Source: Paulinella micropora (Eukaryota > Cercozoa > Imbricatea > Euglyphida). From it: DNA of 51,148 nt. The stretch is from NCBI GenBank assembly GCA_009731375.1, contig BJOX01000365.1, forward strand, positions 573,692-624,839, read 5' to 3'. The stretch's first letter is position 1. Each line of letters begins with the position of its first letter. Under the pieces are notes generated by a model. The model was not told the DNA's origin, searched no databases, and saw only the letters and a list, made by a program, of their open reading frames with translations. Shown here piece by piece: positions 33,476 to 47,990 of the stretch. A program made the position numbers and the translations under genes.

Positions 33476-33479
33476 GTGG

Positions 33480-33509
33480 TGTTGTGTGTGGTGTGTGTTT
33501 GTGTGTGTA

Positions 33510-33574
<65 letters not shown>

Positions 33575-33754
33575 CACACAAAGAGAGTGTGTGTGTGAGA
33601 GAGTGTGTGTGTGTGTGTGTGTGTGTTGGTGTGTGTGTGTGTGTGAGTGAGTGACTGTTGGCCTGTGTTTGTGTGTGTGTGTGTGTGTGTATGTTTGTGT
33701 TTGTGTGTGTGTGTCCACTGTGACACTGTGTGTTGTGTGTGCATGTGAGTGTGT

Positions 33755-33768
<14 letters not shown>
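33480..33768. repeat. (GT)n and (GA)n arrays
   Basis: Dinucleotide GT blocks interrupted by GA blocks, leading into poly-G. Confidence 0.9.
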
Positions 33769-33785
<17 letters not shown>

Positions 33786-34127
33786 GGGGGGGGGGGGAAG
33801 GGGGGANNNNNNNNNNNNNNNNNNNNNNNNNNNNNNNNNNNNNNNNNNNNNNNNNNNNNNNNNNNNNNNNNNNNNNNNNNNNNNNNNNNNNNNNNNNNNN
33901 NNNNNNNNNNNNNNNNNNNNNNNNNNNNNNNNNNNNNNNNNNNNNNNNNNNNNNNNNNNNNNNNNNNNNNNNNNNNNNNNNNNNNNNNNNNNNNNNNNNN
34001 NNNNNNNNNNNNNNNNNNNNNNNNNNNNNNNNNNNNNNNNNNNNNNNNNNNNNNNNNNNNNNNNNNNNNNNNNNNNNNNNNNNNNNNNNNNNNNNNNNNN
34101 NNNNNNNNNNNNNNNNNNNNNNNNNNN

Positions 34128-34185
<58 letters not shown>
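33769..34185. other. Poly-G tract interrupted by assembly gap
   Basis: Long G runs on both sides of a 321-N gap (33807-34127). The gap is probably unresolved poly-G or G-quadruplex DNA. Confidence 0.9.
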
Positions 34186-34186
<1 letters not shown>

Positions 34187-34271
34187 GGAAAGCAGGATCA
34201 GCGGTTCTGTTTGTCTATCTACAAGTCTTTATTGTAGGTAAAAAGGAATGACATTCTGTTCAAAATGTTAT

Positions 34272-34610
34272 TTACCAGCTGTCTGAACTCGAACTCGAGG
34301 TAGAGACCGGCCTTTCGAAGCTCGAATTGCCACCCTCGCTCGAACTGAAACTTCCCTTGCTCGAACTGAAACTTCCGGAACTTGAATTCACAGAAGAGTT
34401 GGCAATGCTCACTGGCGAACCGCCAGCACGCTGCTGAGAGTGTCGGCGCTTCTCATAGCCTCGGAACAGTTGCATCTTCCATGATAGGTCTGAGGCAGCC
34501 TCCAAAAAAAACTGGTGGTCCATTTTTTTTTCTAGTGCCACATGTTTTTGGGGCTGGTGGAAACGAATCGAATTTTGGGATTTTTGCTGTGCCATTCGTT
34601 TTCTCAACAT
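34272..34610 (-). CDS. Hypothetical Ser-rich 112-aa ORF
   Basis: ATG-initiated, with an ordinary N-terminal half (HQFFLEAASDLSWKMQLFRG) and a Ser-rich tail. No family recognised. Confidence 0.2.
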   Translation of the reverse strand: MLRKRMAQQKSQNSIRFHQPQKHVALEKKMDHQFFLEAASDLSWKMQLFRGYEKRRHSQQRAGGSPVSIANSSVNSSSGSFSSSKGSFSSSEGGNSSFERPVSTSSSSSDSW

Positions 34611-34631
34611 GTCTGCTGGTCGAAAGCCATT

Positions 34632-34689
34632 TGTATAGTCGGCCTGTACTACAGGGTAGTACAGGCCGACTATACAGGCCGACTATACA
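34632..34689. repeat. Perfect 21-bp-arm palindrome with extra half-repeat
   Basis: Arms 34632-34652 and 34656-34676 (TATAGTCGGCCTGTACTAC and complement) around the loop AGG, followed at once by another direct copy of CAGGCCGACTATAC. Could form a strong hairpin or be a dimeric protein-binding site. Confidence 0.85.
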
Positions 34690-34757
34690 TCTTTTGCTTG
34701 CGAGAGACATGATTTTTTTGACAAATTTTTTCGAGTTGGCTGTTTTTTGTTGTTGCA

Positions 34758-35183
34758 ATGGATCGCTCTCATCTCTCTGGAAATGCTTATTTGAAATATT
34801 GTACTTGCACGGCACACCCGAGCTTGGAAGGGCAAGACACAAAATCGACAACGGGAACAGCAACCAGGTTCACCTTGCTCGAAAAAGCTCGAAAAGCTCT
34901 GCGTTCTCAGCATTTCTTTTGGCATGCATATGTGTCCAGGTGCATCACCTGCGAGAAACTCTTGGAGGAGTACACCGGAGCCGCCGAACGTTCACTGCGT
35001 TGGAAACAAAGATCGCACCTCCACTTGAGGGAGCATTGCACGAAGAACACCCTCCCTCCTTGTAAGGTTTCAACTACTGATTGTGGAGCTTGTGGGTGGC
35101 TTTCTCAACACTTTCACAAAACAGACGTGGACGGCCCGAATGAAATTGCATTCCAATCAACACCAGCAGCACGAAGAGCGTGA
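34758..35183 (+). CDS. Hypothetical Cys/His-containing 141-aa ORF
   Basis: Starts MDRSHLSGNAYLKYCTCTAH and contains SRCITCEKLLEEYTG and several later Cys (HCTKNTLPPC; TTDCGACGW). Cys pairs hint at a zinc-binding fold, but no family is recognised. It lies between the palindrome and the CTAT array. Confidence 0.3.
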   Translation: MDRSHLSGNAYLKYCTCTAHPSLEGQDTKSTTGTATRFTLLEKARKALRSQHFFWHAYVSRCITCEKLLEEYTGAAERSLRWKQRSHLHLREHCTKNTLPPCKVSTTDCGACGWLSQHFHKTDVDGPNEIAFQSTPAARRA

Positions 35184-35214
35184 CAACAGGTGTTGAGCCT
35201 TTGTGTTTTTACGT

Positions 35215-35420
35215 GCATACCTACCTACCTACCTATCTATCTATGTATCTGTCTGTCTGTCTGTCTGTCTATCTATATATCTGTCTGTCTATCTATCTAT
35301 CTATCTATCTACCTATCTATGTATTTATCTATCACTCTATCTGACTGTCTATCTATCTATCTATCTATCTATCTGTCTGCCTATCTCTCTGTCTATCTAC
35401 CTACCTATCTACCTATCTAC

Positions 35421-35480
<60 letters not shown>

Positions 35481-35505
35481 ATATCTATCTATATATCTAT
35501 CTATA

Positions 35506-35542
<37 letters not shown>

Positions 35543-35765
35543 CTCTATCTATCTACCTTGCTTGCTTGCTTGCTTGCTTGTTTGCTTGCTTGCTTGCTTG
35601 CTTGCGTGCTTGCTTGCTTGCGTGCTTGCTTGCTTGCGTGCTTGCGTACTTGCGTGCTTGCTTGCTTGCTTGCGTGCTTGCGTGCTTGCTTGTTTGCTTG
35701 CTTGCTTATCTGTCTGTCTATCTAACTATCTGTCTGTCTATCTAACTATCTAACTATCTATCTAA

Positions 35766-35825
<60 letters not shown>

Positions 35826-36025
35826 ATATCTATATATCTATAAACTATCTATCTATCTATCCATCTATCCATCTATCTTTCTATCTTTCTATCTTTCTAC
35901 CTTTCTTTCTATCTATCTATGTCTGTCTATCTATCTGCCTGTCTATCTATCTACCTATCTATCTACCTCTCTATCTGTCTATCTATCTGTCTATCTACCT
36001 ATCTATCTACCTACCTATCTATCTA

Positions 36026-36069
<44 letters not shown>

Positions 36070-36103
36070 GATCTATCGATCTATCGATCTATCTATCTAT
36101 CTT
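35215..36103. repeat. (CTAT)n with internal (CTTG)n block
   Basis: CTAT/CTGT arrays with a ~150-bp TTGC/GTGC block (35558-35707). Leu/Ala/Cys and Tyr/Leu/Ser ORFs are artefacts. Confidence 0.95.
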
Positions 36104-36560
36104 GGGTGCCATCTGTCGACAGACAGAGAATTAGGGGATGGTGTGGGTGTGCTGGGCCCGTGGTGGGGTGCCTTATGTGTGCCTAGCCATACGCCTATAA
36201 GTCACATGCCGAAATAGCGACGGGAAGCACAATCCTGTTCCCTCAGGGTGCCCTTTCTCGCTTGTTGAGCCCGGAATAAAACCCACAGTGCTCTGTCGGT
36301 TTATACTAGACTGTCGAACAGTCTCGAAACTCCATCTGCTTACTGGGTCCTCTGTAATGGAGGTGGGAGCTCGTTCTGCAAGGGGCGCTTATGGAACGAG
36401 CCCTGGCCCCGCCTGGTACTAGGGAGCTTTGGTATCGCCTGTATCAGTCCCTTCCGTGCAAACATCACGGCTTAGCTGGGCATCGGGTTAATACTTTACC
36501 CACAGACTTCCTTGGTTGACGAAATCAGAAGCTCCTTTTTTCTGACACTAGTCGATATCT
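36104..36560. other. Unique segment, no gene seen
   Basis: About 450 bp of mixed composition between two CTAT arrays, with small inverted pairs (CTGTCGACAG; GACTGTCGAACAGTC). No convincing open frame or RNA structure identified. Confidence 0.4.
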
Positions 36561-36564
36561 CATC

Positions 36565-36595
36565 TACCTACCTACCTACCTACCTACCTACCTAC

Positions 36596-36679
<84 letters not shown>

Positions 36680-36724
36680 GTATCTATCTATCTATCTATT
36701 TCTCTACCCATCTATCTATCTATC
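36565..36724. repeat. (CCTA)n-(CTAT)n array
   Basis: Tetranucleotide array ending shortly before the ZZ-finger gene. Confidence 0.95.
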
Positions 36725-36867
36725 TGACTGTCTCAGTCTCTCACTTACTTGATTGTTCAGGTGTTTCCGTTGCCACAACCTTCTGAAGGACTTCATCGTT
36801 GGCTTTGACACATCAGCACAAAGGCTCCATTGGAATAAACGCGCAGCTCTCCACAGGCGGGCCTTTC

Positions 36868-41288
<4,421 letters not shown>

Positions 41289-41842
41289 CTGACTAGCTCT
41301 GGTCCCAGATATTTGCGGCTACTTGGAACGACGGACGTACTAGCGAGCCTTGTATTTAGGCCGTTCGGACGAGTGCTGGCTTTTAGCAAAGATATCCTAG
41401 CGGGACCCGCTTTTCCAATATCTTGTTTCAAGTTGACGAAACTTCCCAGCTCTTTGCGCTGCCGTGGCTCCTTGTTGACTCCTATGGAGGAACAAACAGT
41501 GATATATTGGGACGGTTGGCCCATGCTATACGTCGCACAGGCAGATCAATTATCTGCCAGTCCAGACCCTCGCATGGAGGCACACTTAGCCGCCACCAGT
41601 TCAGATCGCAAGGATTTCAATTGCGACATCGTGTGCAATGAGGATCTCCATAATCCTCAGTTTTCTATCTGAACCAGGGCAAACAGAACATATCTGGCTT
41701 GGACTTTGGCGTTATAGATTACGGTTGGGAGTCCTGGAGACTCAAAGAGAAGGTATTCTCCCCTTGCATGAACTTGCCCTTCGCGAGCACATGCGTAGGG
41801 AAGGTCTGTTGACTTAGATAGTCGCAGCTACCAGAGACTCAA
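41289..41842. other. 3' flank of the ZZ gene, no clear gene
   Basis: Unique, with two overlapping open frames of ordinary composition (about 41313-41672) that lack recognisable motifs. It may hold a degenerate exon. Confidence 0.3.
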
Positions 41843-42714
41843 AAAGTGTATTTGGTAATGTAGATTTTTGCATGTCAGCTTGGATCTGTTTTATGTGTTT
41901 TCCACTAGATCCATGGCTGTGCCCTGGTTGCCAGGCTCGAGAAACGCTGCCGGGCCTCGGCGCTAGCCTCTGACATTTCAAATTTGCGTCCCCCCAGGAA
42001 CGACATTTTTTGAAGTGCCAAGGCATGGCCCGAGGCCCCGCGGTGCTTGGGCAGCCTGGTAAGCAGGGGAAAGCCATGGAACAGCATAGAAATCGAAACG
42101 GGCAGTGATTTGGCATGTGTTGAGACGTATTTTTGTGTTGTAGTCACTTGTCTTTTTTCAGGCAGGTGTCATATGTGCCACAGTCGGCCGTCACCTTTTT
42201 AACGCAAGTCAGTGAGTATAAATGTGTGATACATGTGTGAATGGTTGTTTCTTTGTGTTTTTACGTTGTTTCATGGCTCGCCTGGCTATACAGGGCCTCC
42301 TCCCACCTTTTATTCCATGTCGAACACACTTGTCATTTTTTCCCACTCCGCCCGGGGGAGGGACTAAATTTCGAAGTGTCAAAGGCATGGCCCGAGGCTG
42401 GGAGGAGGCTGTCGAGCCTGGAAATGACAGGAAAACATCATGTCACCATGATCTTTCAAAAAAATAAGCATTTGGACATTTTTGGAAAAAAAATTGATCC
42501 GGACTTCGACTTTGAATATGCTCGTTTATGCCGTCCGGAATGTTTTTGTGAAAAAAATTGAAGTCAAGTGGGGAAAGAAGTTTATTTTTACTTTATTATT
42601 AATAAATAATGTATAGAAGCATCAGACAGGGTCCAGCAAGCCTGAAATCAGCTTGAACCAGAAAATCTGTGATCGCATTGTTCATTGTTATTAAGGATTA
42701 GGAGCTTCTCATGC
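41843..42714 (+). repeat. Dispersed repeat, copy 2 (inverted relative to 7833-8940)
   Basis: Starts GAGACTCAAAAAGTGTATTT and ends CTAATCCTTAATAA-type sequence, mirrored in copy 1. It lacks the internal ~350-bp duplication of copy 1. No coding potential. Confidence 0.65.
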
Positions 42715-42733
42715 AAGACATGCTCCTATCGAA

Positions 42734-43024
42734 TGAGGAACCAGAACAAGAGGAGATGCTTGCAGGAAGGAAAACAATTTTCACACACTCTGGCGGAGAA
42801 GCAAGAAGCAATGGAGAAGCTTCAAACAACACTAAGTTCGGAAGTAGCTGAAAAACGTACACTAGAGGTCACATTACAGACATATATATATGTTGATACA
42901 CATTTTAATTTTTTTACTTGAGAAGATAACATATAGAGAAACACACCTCTACGTATAGATAGATAGATAGATAGATAGATAGCTATAGATAGCTATAGAT
43001 AGCTATAGATAGCTATAGATAGCT

Positions 43025-43067
<43 letters not shown>

Positions 43068-43076
43068 TATAGATAT

Positions 43077-43111
<35 letters not shown>

Positions 43112-43211
43112 TGTGTTTGGTCAGGTCACATTACAGACATATATATATGTTGATACACATTTTAATTTTTTTACTTGAGAAGATAACATATAGAGAAACA
43201 CACCTCTACGT

Positions 43212-43263
<52 letters not shown>

Positions 43264-43315
43264 CTATAGATAGCTATAGATAGCTATAGATAGCTATAGA
43301 TAGCTATAGATAGCT

Positions 43316-43362
<47 letters not shown>

Positions 43363-43450
43363 TGTGTTTGGTCTATCTCTGCATATTCAAAAACATAGGC
43401 ATCCATTCCACCCCGTCGCCAATCCGCGACTGGGTAGCGGGCTGGGAAAG

Positions 43451-43502
<52 letters not shown>

Positions 43503-43623
43503 CATTGATAGATAGGTAAATACAATTGATTAAATGCCTACAATCCACCAGACAATCTATCTACTTGTCAATCTATAGCTATGTACACTTATCTATCGGA
43601 TTTCAGCAATTGATCAACCAACC

Positions 43624-43712
<89 letters not shown>

Positions 43713-44539
43713 GTTATAATAATAATAATAATAATCATCATCATAATCATAATAATCATTAATATATATACCCAGCAGTTAATTAATCGACCTAAGTATC
43801 TTTCTAAATCTATTTAGCTTTGTAGATTGGTACACAGATCATGCGTTGCTATTTTAGGCTGCCCTGCAACAACTGAGGGTGGAAATGGACCACCTGAGGG
43901 CGGAAAATGGCAAATTGCTTCACGAAAAAGCTATATATCTCCAAAAAACATAGCTGTGCTGCAGAAGCTACAGAACGAAGAAGTTACTGCACTCAGGAAG
44001 NNNNNNNNNNCACCATAATCATAATAATCATTAATATATATACCCAGCAGTTAATTAATCGACCTAAGTATCTTTCTAAATCTATTTAGCTTGTAGATTG
44101 GTACACAGATTATACGTTGTTATTTTAGGCTGCCCTGCAACAACTGAGGGTGGAAACGGACCACCTGAGGGCGGAAAATAGAAAATTGCTTGACCAAAAA
44201 GCTATATATCTCCAAAAAATAGCTGCGCTGCAGAAGCCACAGAACAAAGAAGTTACTGCACTCAGGAAGCAATATGACGAAAACGTCAAGACACTTATGG
44301 ACGACCTGCGTGCGAAAACACAAAATTGTAATGCGCTTGAAAGTCATTACAAGTTGTTGGCTGGGGTAGTACAAGGCTTGCAATACCGTCAAGACTTGCA
44401 AAACCTAAGGCGCAATTGCGACCTAAACCACGTTTTGAATTATCACGCGGTCGGTCTACAACACTCTGTCACATGGCAAGGCTGCCACCCGTGCCATCAG
44501 GTTCATGGAATACTGCTCGTACTTTAGCAACAACAACAA

Positions 44540-44618
<79 letters not shown>

Positions 44619-45707
44619 NNNNNNNNNNATCATGAAAAGTTATGTTCAAATCGGCTCTGATTTAAGTGATGCATTTTGCTCAGTCTCGCTGTTCAATGTC
44701 GGGGGTGTTGGCACCTGTAGTAGTTAGTAAACATGCTAACCTGCCGGAATGTAACCCTGGCAAACGAATGAGGCTTCTGGAGGGTATCAGGGACGAGATG
44801 TTCAACCACATCAATTGGATGGTTATACTGAACTCGCGGCAATCAGTACAAAAAGAAATAAAGTCGCGTCGGCGACCTTTTCCAGAAACACTGCGGTGCG
44901 ACGAATTTTGACCTCTCTGGCGTGGGCATGGAACGTGCACCGTTTTGCTGTGAGACCTGGACGGGAGAAAGTTTGTGGCACATTATGAATCATACATGCA
45001 TGCGCAAAAAGAATCCAACTTCCAGCATTTTCAATTTTAAGCATCGTAAGTCTAATACCAATGATGATTGTTAGCATAATCAATGTTACTGTAGGTATGA
45101 TGAAAATATTATCATCACTCTTGATCGCGTCGATATGCTCAAAGCGATTGTGCACCTGTCTCTACGTCTTGCCAAGGAACGGGTTCTCCATAGAGACACA
45201 AGCCCCGCTAACATTACCTTTTCTCAAGCAAACGATGGGTCCGTATATGCATCTGCGATCGATTTGGGCATATGTGTGAATGGGTTACGCCTGACGAGCG
45301 ACAGGTTTCAATCAGCAGAAAATTTGCAGGTCACCTCTCTGATTTCAGTGTTTTATTTTTTGTGTGCTTCTGTTGTGCAAACTTTGTATGATGGTTGACA
45401 TCTGACTGACATGTTCCGTTGAGGTATTAGAGACAACAATTTGGCTTGAAACGTCATATCTTCCTAGGCCCTATTGCGGCTCAGCAGACCCTGAAGAAGC
45501 CTGGTTCAGTGTGCCCCAGCGGACCGGTAGATGAAGCCTGGTCGTTGATGATGTTGATGATGATTATCGCTGGCTGGGAACCTGACCGGATCCGTGGTTC
45601 TTCCCAGTAACATGATCGCACTTGGTATGCTACCCAAATTCTTAAATGCTGGGAGTCCGAGTCCGACGAGTGGGTGAAAAACGAGAGCTTCAAGTCACTG
45701 CTTGCGG
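42734..45707 (+). CDS. Coiled-coil / protein-kinase-like gene, probably damaged
   Basis: Exon candidates: 42734-42867 (AEKQEAMEKLQTTLSSEVAEKR), two tandem copies of a coiled-coil exon (about 43858-43999, 44130 to about 44525: LQQLRVETDHLRAENRKLLD), 45095-45329 and 45425 to about 45526. The 45095 exon encodes ERVLHRDTSPANITF and ASAIDLGIC, matching the kinase catalytic loop HRDxxxxN and a DLG in place of DFG; I would compare it with fungal-type FunK1-like kinases. Beyond 45526 kinase-lobe-like sequence (PVDEAWSLMML; WESESDEWVKNESFKSLLA) continues in another frame with a TAA, and the first tandem exon has a 2-nt insertion, so the locus may be a pseudogene or carry errors. The viral element begins 59 bp after the last coding-like segment. 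Confidence 0.4.
42866..43373. repeat. 257/251-bp tandem duplication containing GATA and TAGCTA arrays
   Basis: Units 42866-43122 and 43123-43373 both begin AGGTCACATTACAGACATAT and end TATGTGTTTGGTC, with (GATA)n and (TAGCTA)n inside. Confidence 0.9.
43441..43760. repeat. (GATA)n and (AAT)n microsatellites
   Basis: GATA array 43450-43500 and AAT array 43626-43745 with unique DNA between. Confidence 0.9.
43741..44279. repeat. ~270-bp tandem duplication spanning a coiled-coil exon
   Basis: 43741-43999 and 44014-44279 share an AT-rich intron piece (CCCAGCAGTTAATTAATCGA) and the exon starting GCTGCCCTGCAACAACTGAG. Ten N separate them. Copy 1 has two extra bases (CA) after the A-run, breaking its frame. 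Confidence 0.85.
44526..44630. repeat. (CAA)n-poly-A tract with gap
   Basis: CAACAACAAC followed by long A runs and 10 N at 44619-44628. Confidence 0.9.
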
Positions 45708-45712
45708 TTCTG

Positions 45713-45762
<50 letters not shown>

Positions 45763-45765
45763 GTA
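45708..45765. repeat. (CT)n-(TA)n tract abutting the viral element
   Basis: Starts GTTCTGCTCTCTC right after coding-like sequence, as at other intron starts here, and ends one base before the palindrome. Confidence 0.8.
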
Positions 45766-46175
45766 TGATCATTTATGTTGGATAGACAGGTCTAACCGCA
45801 AAGTATAAAACAAGCCGTTAAAATGTGTAAAACCAACATTAGACATATAGAAAAAAGTGTCCAACCCTTGTAAAAACCGACGAAGGTTTTCTAAAAATCA
45901 ACAAACTAAGCATACTAAGAGAGATTAAGACATATTAAGCACATAGTCCATATAAAATTTATTTATATATATTTTTATGTAGTAAAAATATGGACTATGT
46001 GCTTAATATGTCTTAATCTCTCTTAGTGTGCTTAGTTTGTTGATTTTTAGAAAACCTTCGTCGGTTTTTACAAGGGTTGGACACTTTTTTCTATATGTCT
46101 AATGTTGGTTTTACACATTTTAACGGCTTGTTTTATACTTTGCGGTTAGACCTGTCTATCCAACATAAATGATCA
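45766..46175. repeat. Terminal palindrome, 188-bp arms
   Basis: Arms 45766-45953 and 45988-46175 are complementary at 187 of 188 positions (the difference is GCATAC versus GCACAC), around a 34-nt AT-only-like loop. The outer ends are TGATCA. Possible natures: folded terminal repeat, hairpin telomere/concatemer junction, or head-to-head fusion of two element ends. Confidence 0.95.
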
Positions 46176-46202
46176 CACCCCGAAAGGGGGGAAGGGGGGG
46201 CG

Positions 46203-46221
46203 GTTTCAACGAAGTTGAAAC
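46203..46221. terminator. Hairpin GTTTCAAC-GAA-GTTGAAAC
   Basis: Perfect 8-bp stem with 3-nt loop, 17 bp beyond the stop of the minus-strand gene ending at 46238, inside G-rich sequence. Hairpins at gene ends mark mRNA 3' ends in some giant viruses. Confidence 0.55.
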
Positions 46222-46237
46222 GGGGGGGTTGGGGGGG

Positions 46238-46579
46238 TTAAAAATCAAGTGTCTTTAAAAATTCAATGTCAGGATTAGTGCTGGCTAACACATTGCTCAC
46301 ATTATGTTTCTTTTTGTAATATTCCCTTCTGTATTCATTTATTATTGCTCTATTGCTGTCTAAATATTTCCTTTGTTGTTGCTGTATTTTGTCTTTATTT
46401 CTCTTGTAATATTCCCTTCGGTATTCATTTATTTTATCTCTATTCTTCTCCACATACCTCTTTTGTTTTTCTTTTATTTTCTCTGGATGTTTCTCCTTAT
46501 ACTTTTTTCTGTATCGTTGCTGTTTTGTATCGGGTGCATTCATTAAGAATTTCAATTCTTCCTTAATGTCGGTATCCAT
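46238..46579 (-). CDS. Small basic repeat protein (113 aa)
   Basis: ATG at 46579 preceded by TATACA. Lys/Arg/Tyr-rich with imperfect repeats of the type YVEKNRDKINEYRREYY / YKRNKDKIQQQQRKYL, about every 18-20 residues. This kind of K-x2-Y-x3-N-K-x2-I repeat occurs in proteins of large DNA viruses of protists (family knowledge, not a specific match). Probably nucleic-acid binding. Divergent from the next genes. Ends TAA. Confidence 0.7.
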   Translation of the reverse strand: MDTDIKEELKFLMNAPDTKQQRYRKKYKEKHPEKIKEKQKRYVEKNRDKINEYRREYYKRNKDKIQQQQRKYLDSNRAIINEYRREYYKKKHNVSNVLASTNPDIEFLKTLDF

Positions 46580-46636
46580 TGTATATACTATATACCGCTT
46601 ATGTTTAACATAAATATACTATATACCACTTAATGT
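46574..46636. promoter_or_regulatory. Duplicated ATATACTATATACC motif upstream of the basic-protein gene
   Basis: ATATACTATATACCGCTTA (from about 46583) and ATATACTATATACCACTTA (from about 46615) form a direct repeat upstream of the minus-strand ATG at 46579. AT-rich, promoter-like; function inferred. Confidence 0.45.
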
Positions 46637-47061
46637 ATGAGCACGGGAGAGAGAGTTTTTATAAAATACCGCTTTCTACCCCCTGTCCAATCCTTACGTT
46701 GGACACGGACGACCTCAGTTTTTGAAGGTTGGACACTTTTTGTTATGTTTTTTAAAGGATTTTATATGTTATTATACTTACTATTAATACTTTATTACTT
46801 TGGACAGGGTGTCCAACCTTATATAAGAAAAATAAAAAAAAAATATAGTCTATACTAAAATAGTATAGCCCTATATAAAAGGGTTTTCGGCTCCCAAGGC
46901 CAAAGGGCGGACAGGGGGCAGGAAGATGAATTTTAATAAATCTCCCTCTGCTCTCTCTCGCAGTCGTCCGACCTTTAGCCAACGTGTGGTGATGGAAATC
47001 CAGTGGAAATCTAATGATTAAACAATTTTGATTTAAATAATTAAAACAATATAATTATATA
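46637..47061. other. Intergenic region of the viral element
   Basis: Contains several copies of the GTGTCCAACC motif and AT-rich DNA. Two short open frames lack the TATA-N2-ATG context and are not called as genes. Confidence 0.4.
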
Positions 47062-47067
47062 TATAAC

Positions 47068-47298
47068 ATGCCGAGACAAAAGAAATATAACACGCCCGAC
47101 GAACGGGTATTAATAAGGAGGGAAAGGGCGAGTGCTTACTTGAAGGCACACCCCGATAAGAACCGAGCAAATGCCAAGGCTTACTACCACAAAAATAAGG
47201 AAAAAATTAAGGCACAGCGGAAGGAGCGATACGAAAAACAAAAGGAAGAATTGATAAGTTTGAGGCGATTGCGGGATAGTCTGGCGGTAAATATATAA
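47068..47298 (+). CDS. Small basic protein (76 aa)
   Basis: ATG at 47068 directly after TATAAC. Starts MPRQKKYNTPDERVLIRRER and contains HPDKNRANAKAYYHKNKEKI, related in style to the repeats of the divergent 113-aa protein. Probably DNA or RNA binding. Ends TAA in an AT-rich inverted stretch. Confidence 0.65.
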   Translation: MPRQKKYNTPDERVLIRRERASAYLKAHPDKNRANAKAYYHKNKEKIKAQRKERYEKQKEELISLRRLRDSLAVNI

Positions 47299-47335
47299 AT
47301 TATTTTATATATAAATATATCCACCATAATATACT

Positions 47336-47881
47336 ATGGACACTAGACTGCTGATGACACGCCCATACTGGGCACAGGAAGATTTACAATTACACATTGA
47401 TTACACGGAGGGAAATTATTTTTTAAATTTAATCAATGCTGTCCGTTTTGTTGCCCCCGACGGCCGATGGGACACTAATCACTGGCAGGTGGCACGTATG
47501 CTAGAAGGTGGCACGGAAAGTTATTGTTGCTGTGGGCACATAATTACAAAGAACTTCATAATCAAGCACAGGACGAGTGGTGCTGAGATGATTGTTGGCT
47601 CTCATTGTGTCAAGAGGTTTAATAATCGTAAAATGAATGAAGAGTTGTCGTTGCTAGTTAGACTTAACGACCCCAATGTTAAATTTTGTAGCCACTGCGA
47701 AAGTAAAAGGGCGATTTCAAAAAATATAATAGCACGATACCCGAACAAGGACAAATACTACCACACGACATGTATGCGAAAGGCCTTTTACCAATGCACC
47801 TTTTGTAATGCTTACAGAGGATATGAACCATGCGACTGCTACAATAAAATACGAAACAACACTCCCTTTTGGTTGCGGTGA
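47336..47881 (+). CDS. Cys-rich viral protein with CCCGH...VGSHCVKRF signature (181 aa)
   Basis: ATG at 47336 after TATACT, 37 bp beyond the previous stop. Residues 64-95 read CCCGHIITKNFIIKHRT-SGAEMIVGSHCVKRF, a pattern I associate with uncharacterised proteins of giant viruses, virophages and Polinton-like viruses (C-x-CG ... VGS-x-C). A second cluster follows: C118/C121, C146, C154/C157 and C166/C168, likely zinc ribbons. Function unknown; nucleic-acid binding is plausible. Ends TGA. Confidence 0.7.
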   Translation: MDTRLLMTRPYWAQEDLQLHIDYTEGNYFLNLINAVRFVAPDGRWDTNHWQVARMLEGGTESYCCCGHIITKNFIIKHRTSGAEMIVGSHCVKRFNNRKMNEELSLLVRLNDPNVKFCSHCESKRAISKNIIARYPNKDKYYHTTCMRKAFYQCTFCNAYRGYEPCDCYNKIRNNTPFWLR

Positions 47882-47990
47882 GTATATATAGAATATTTTA
47901 ATTTCATCTAAGGATAAGATAACATATGGGTATAGATATATAGAACAATTTAATTATTTTTCTATAAAAAAATCTGACCACTGATATACA

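Larger units (their letters stand above)
45857..46818. promoter_or_regulatory. Repeated GTGTCCAACC motif
   Basis: GTGTCCAACC or its complement occurs at 45857-45866, 46075-46084, 46727-46736 and 46809-46818, with near matches at 46684-46693 and 46697-46706. Four or more copies within 1 kb of the terminus suggest an iteron-like protein-binding site; the role is inference. Confidence 0.5.

Noticed and set aside
36104-36560. Possible structural RNA (several inverted pairs)
   Set aside because: No tRNA, 5S or snRNA consensus recognised; the inverted pairs are short.
46637-46982. Two ~75-aa ORFs in the viral intergenic region
   Set aside because: Hydrophobic low-complexity products, overlapping opposite strands, without the TATA-N2-ATG start shared by the called genes.
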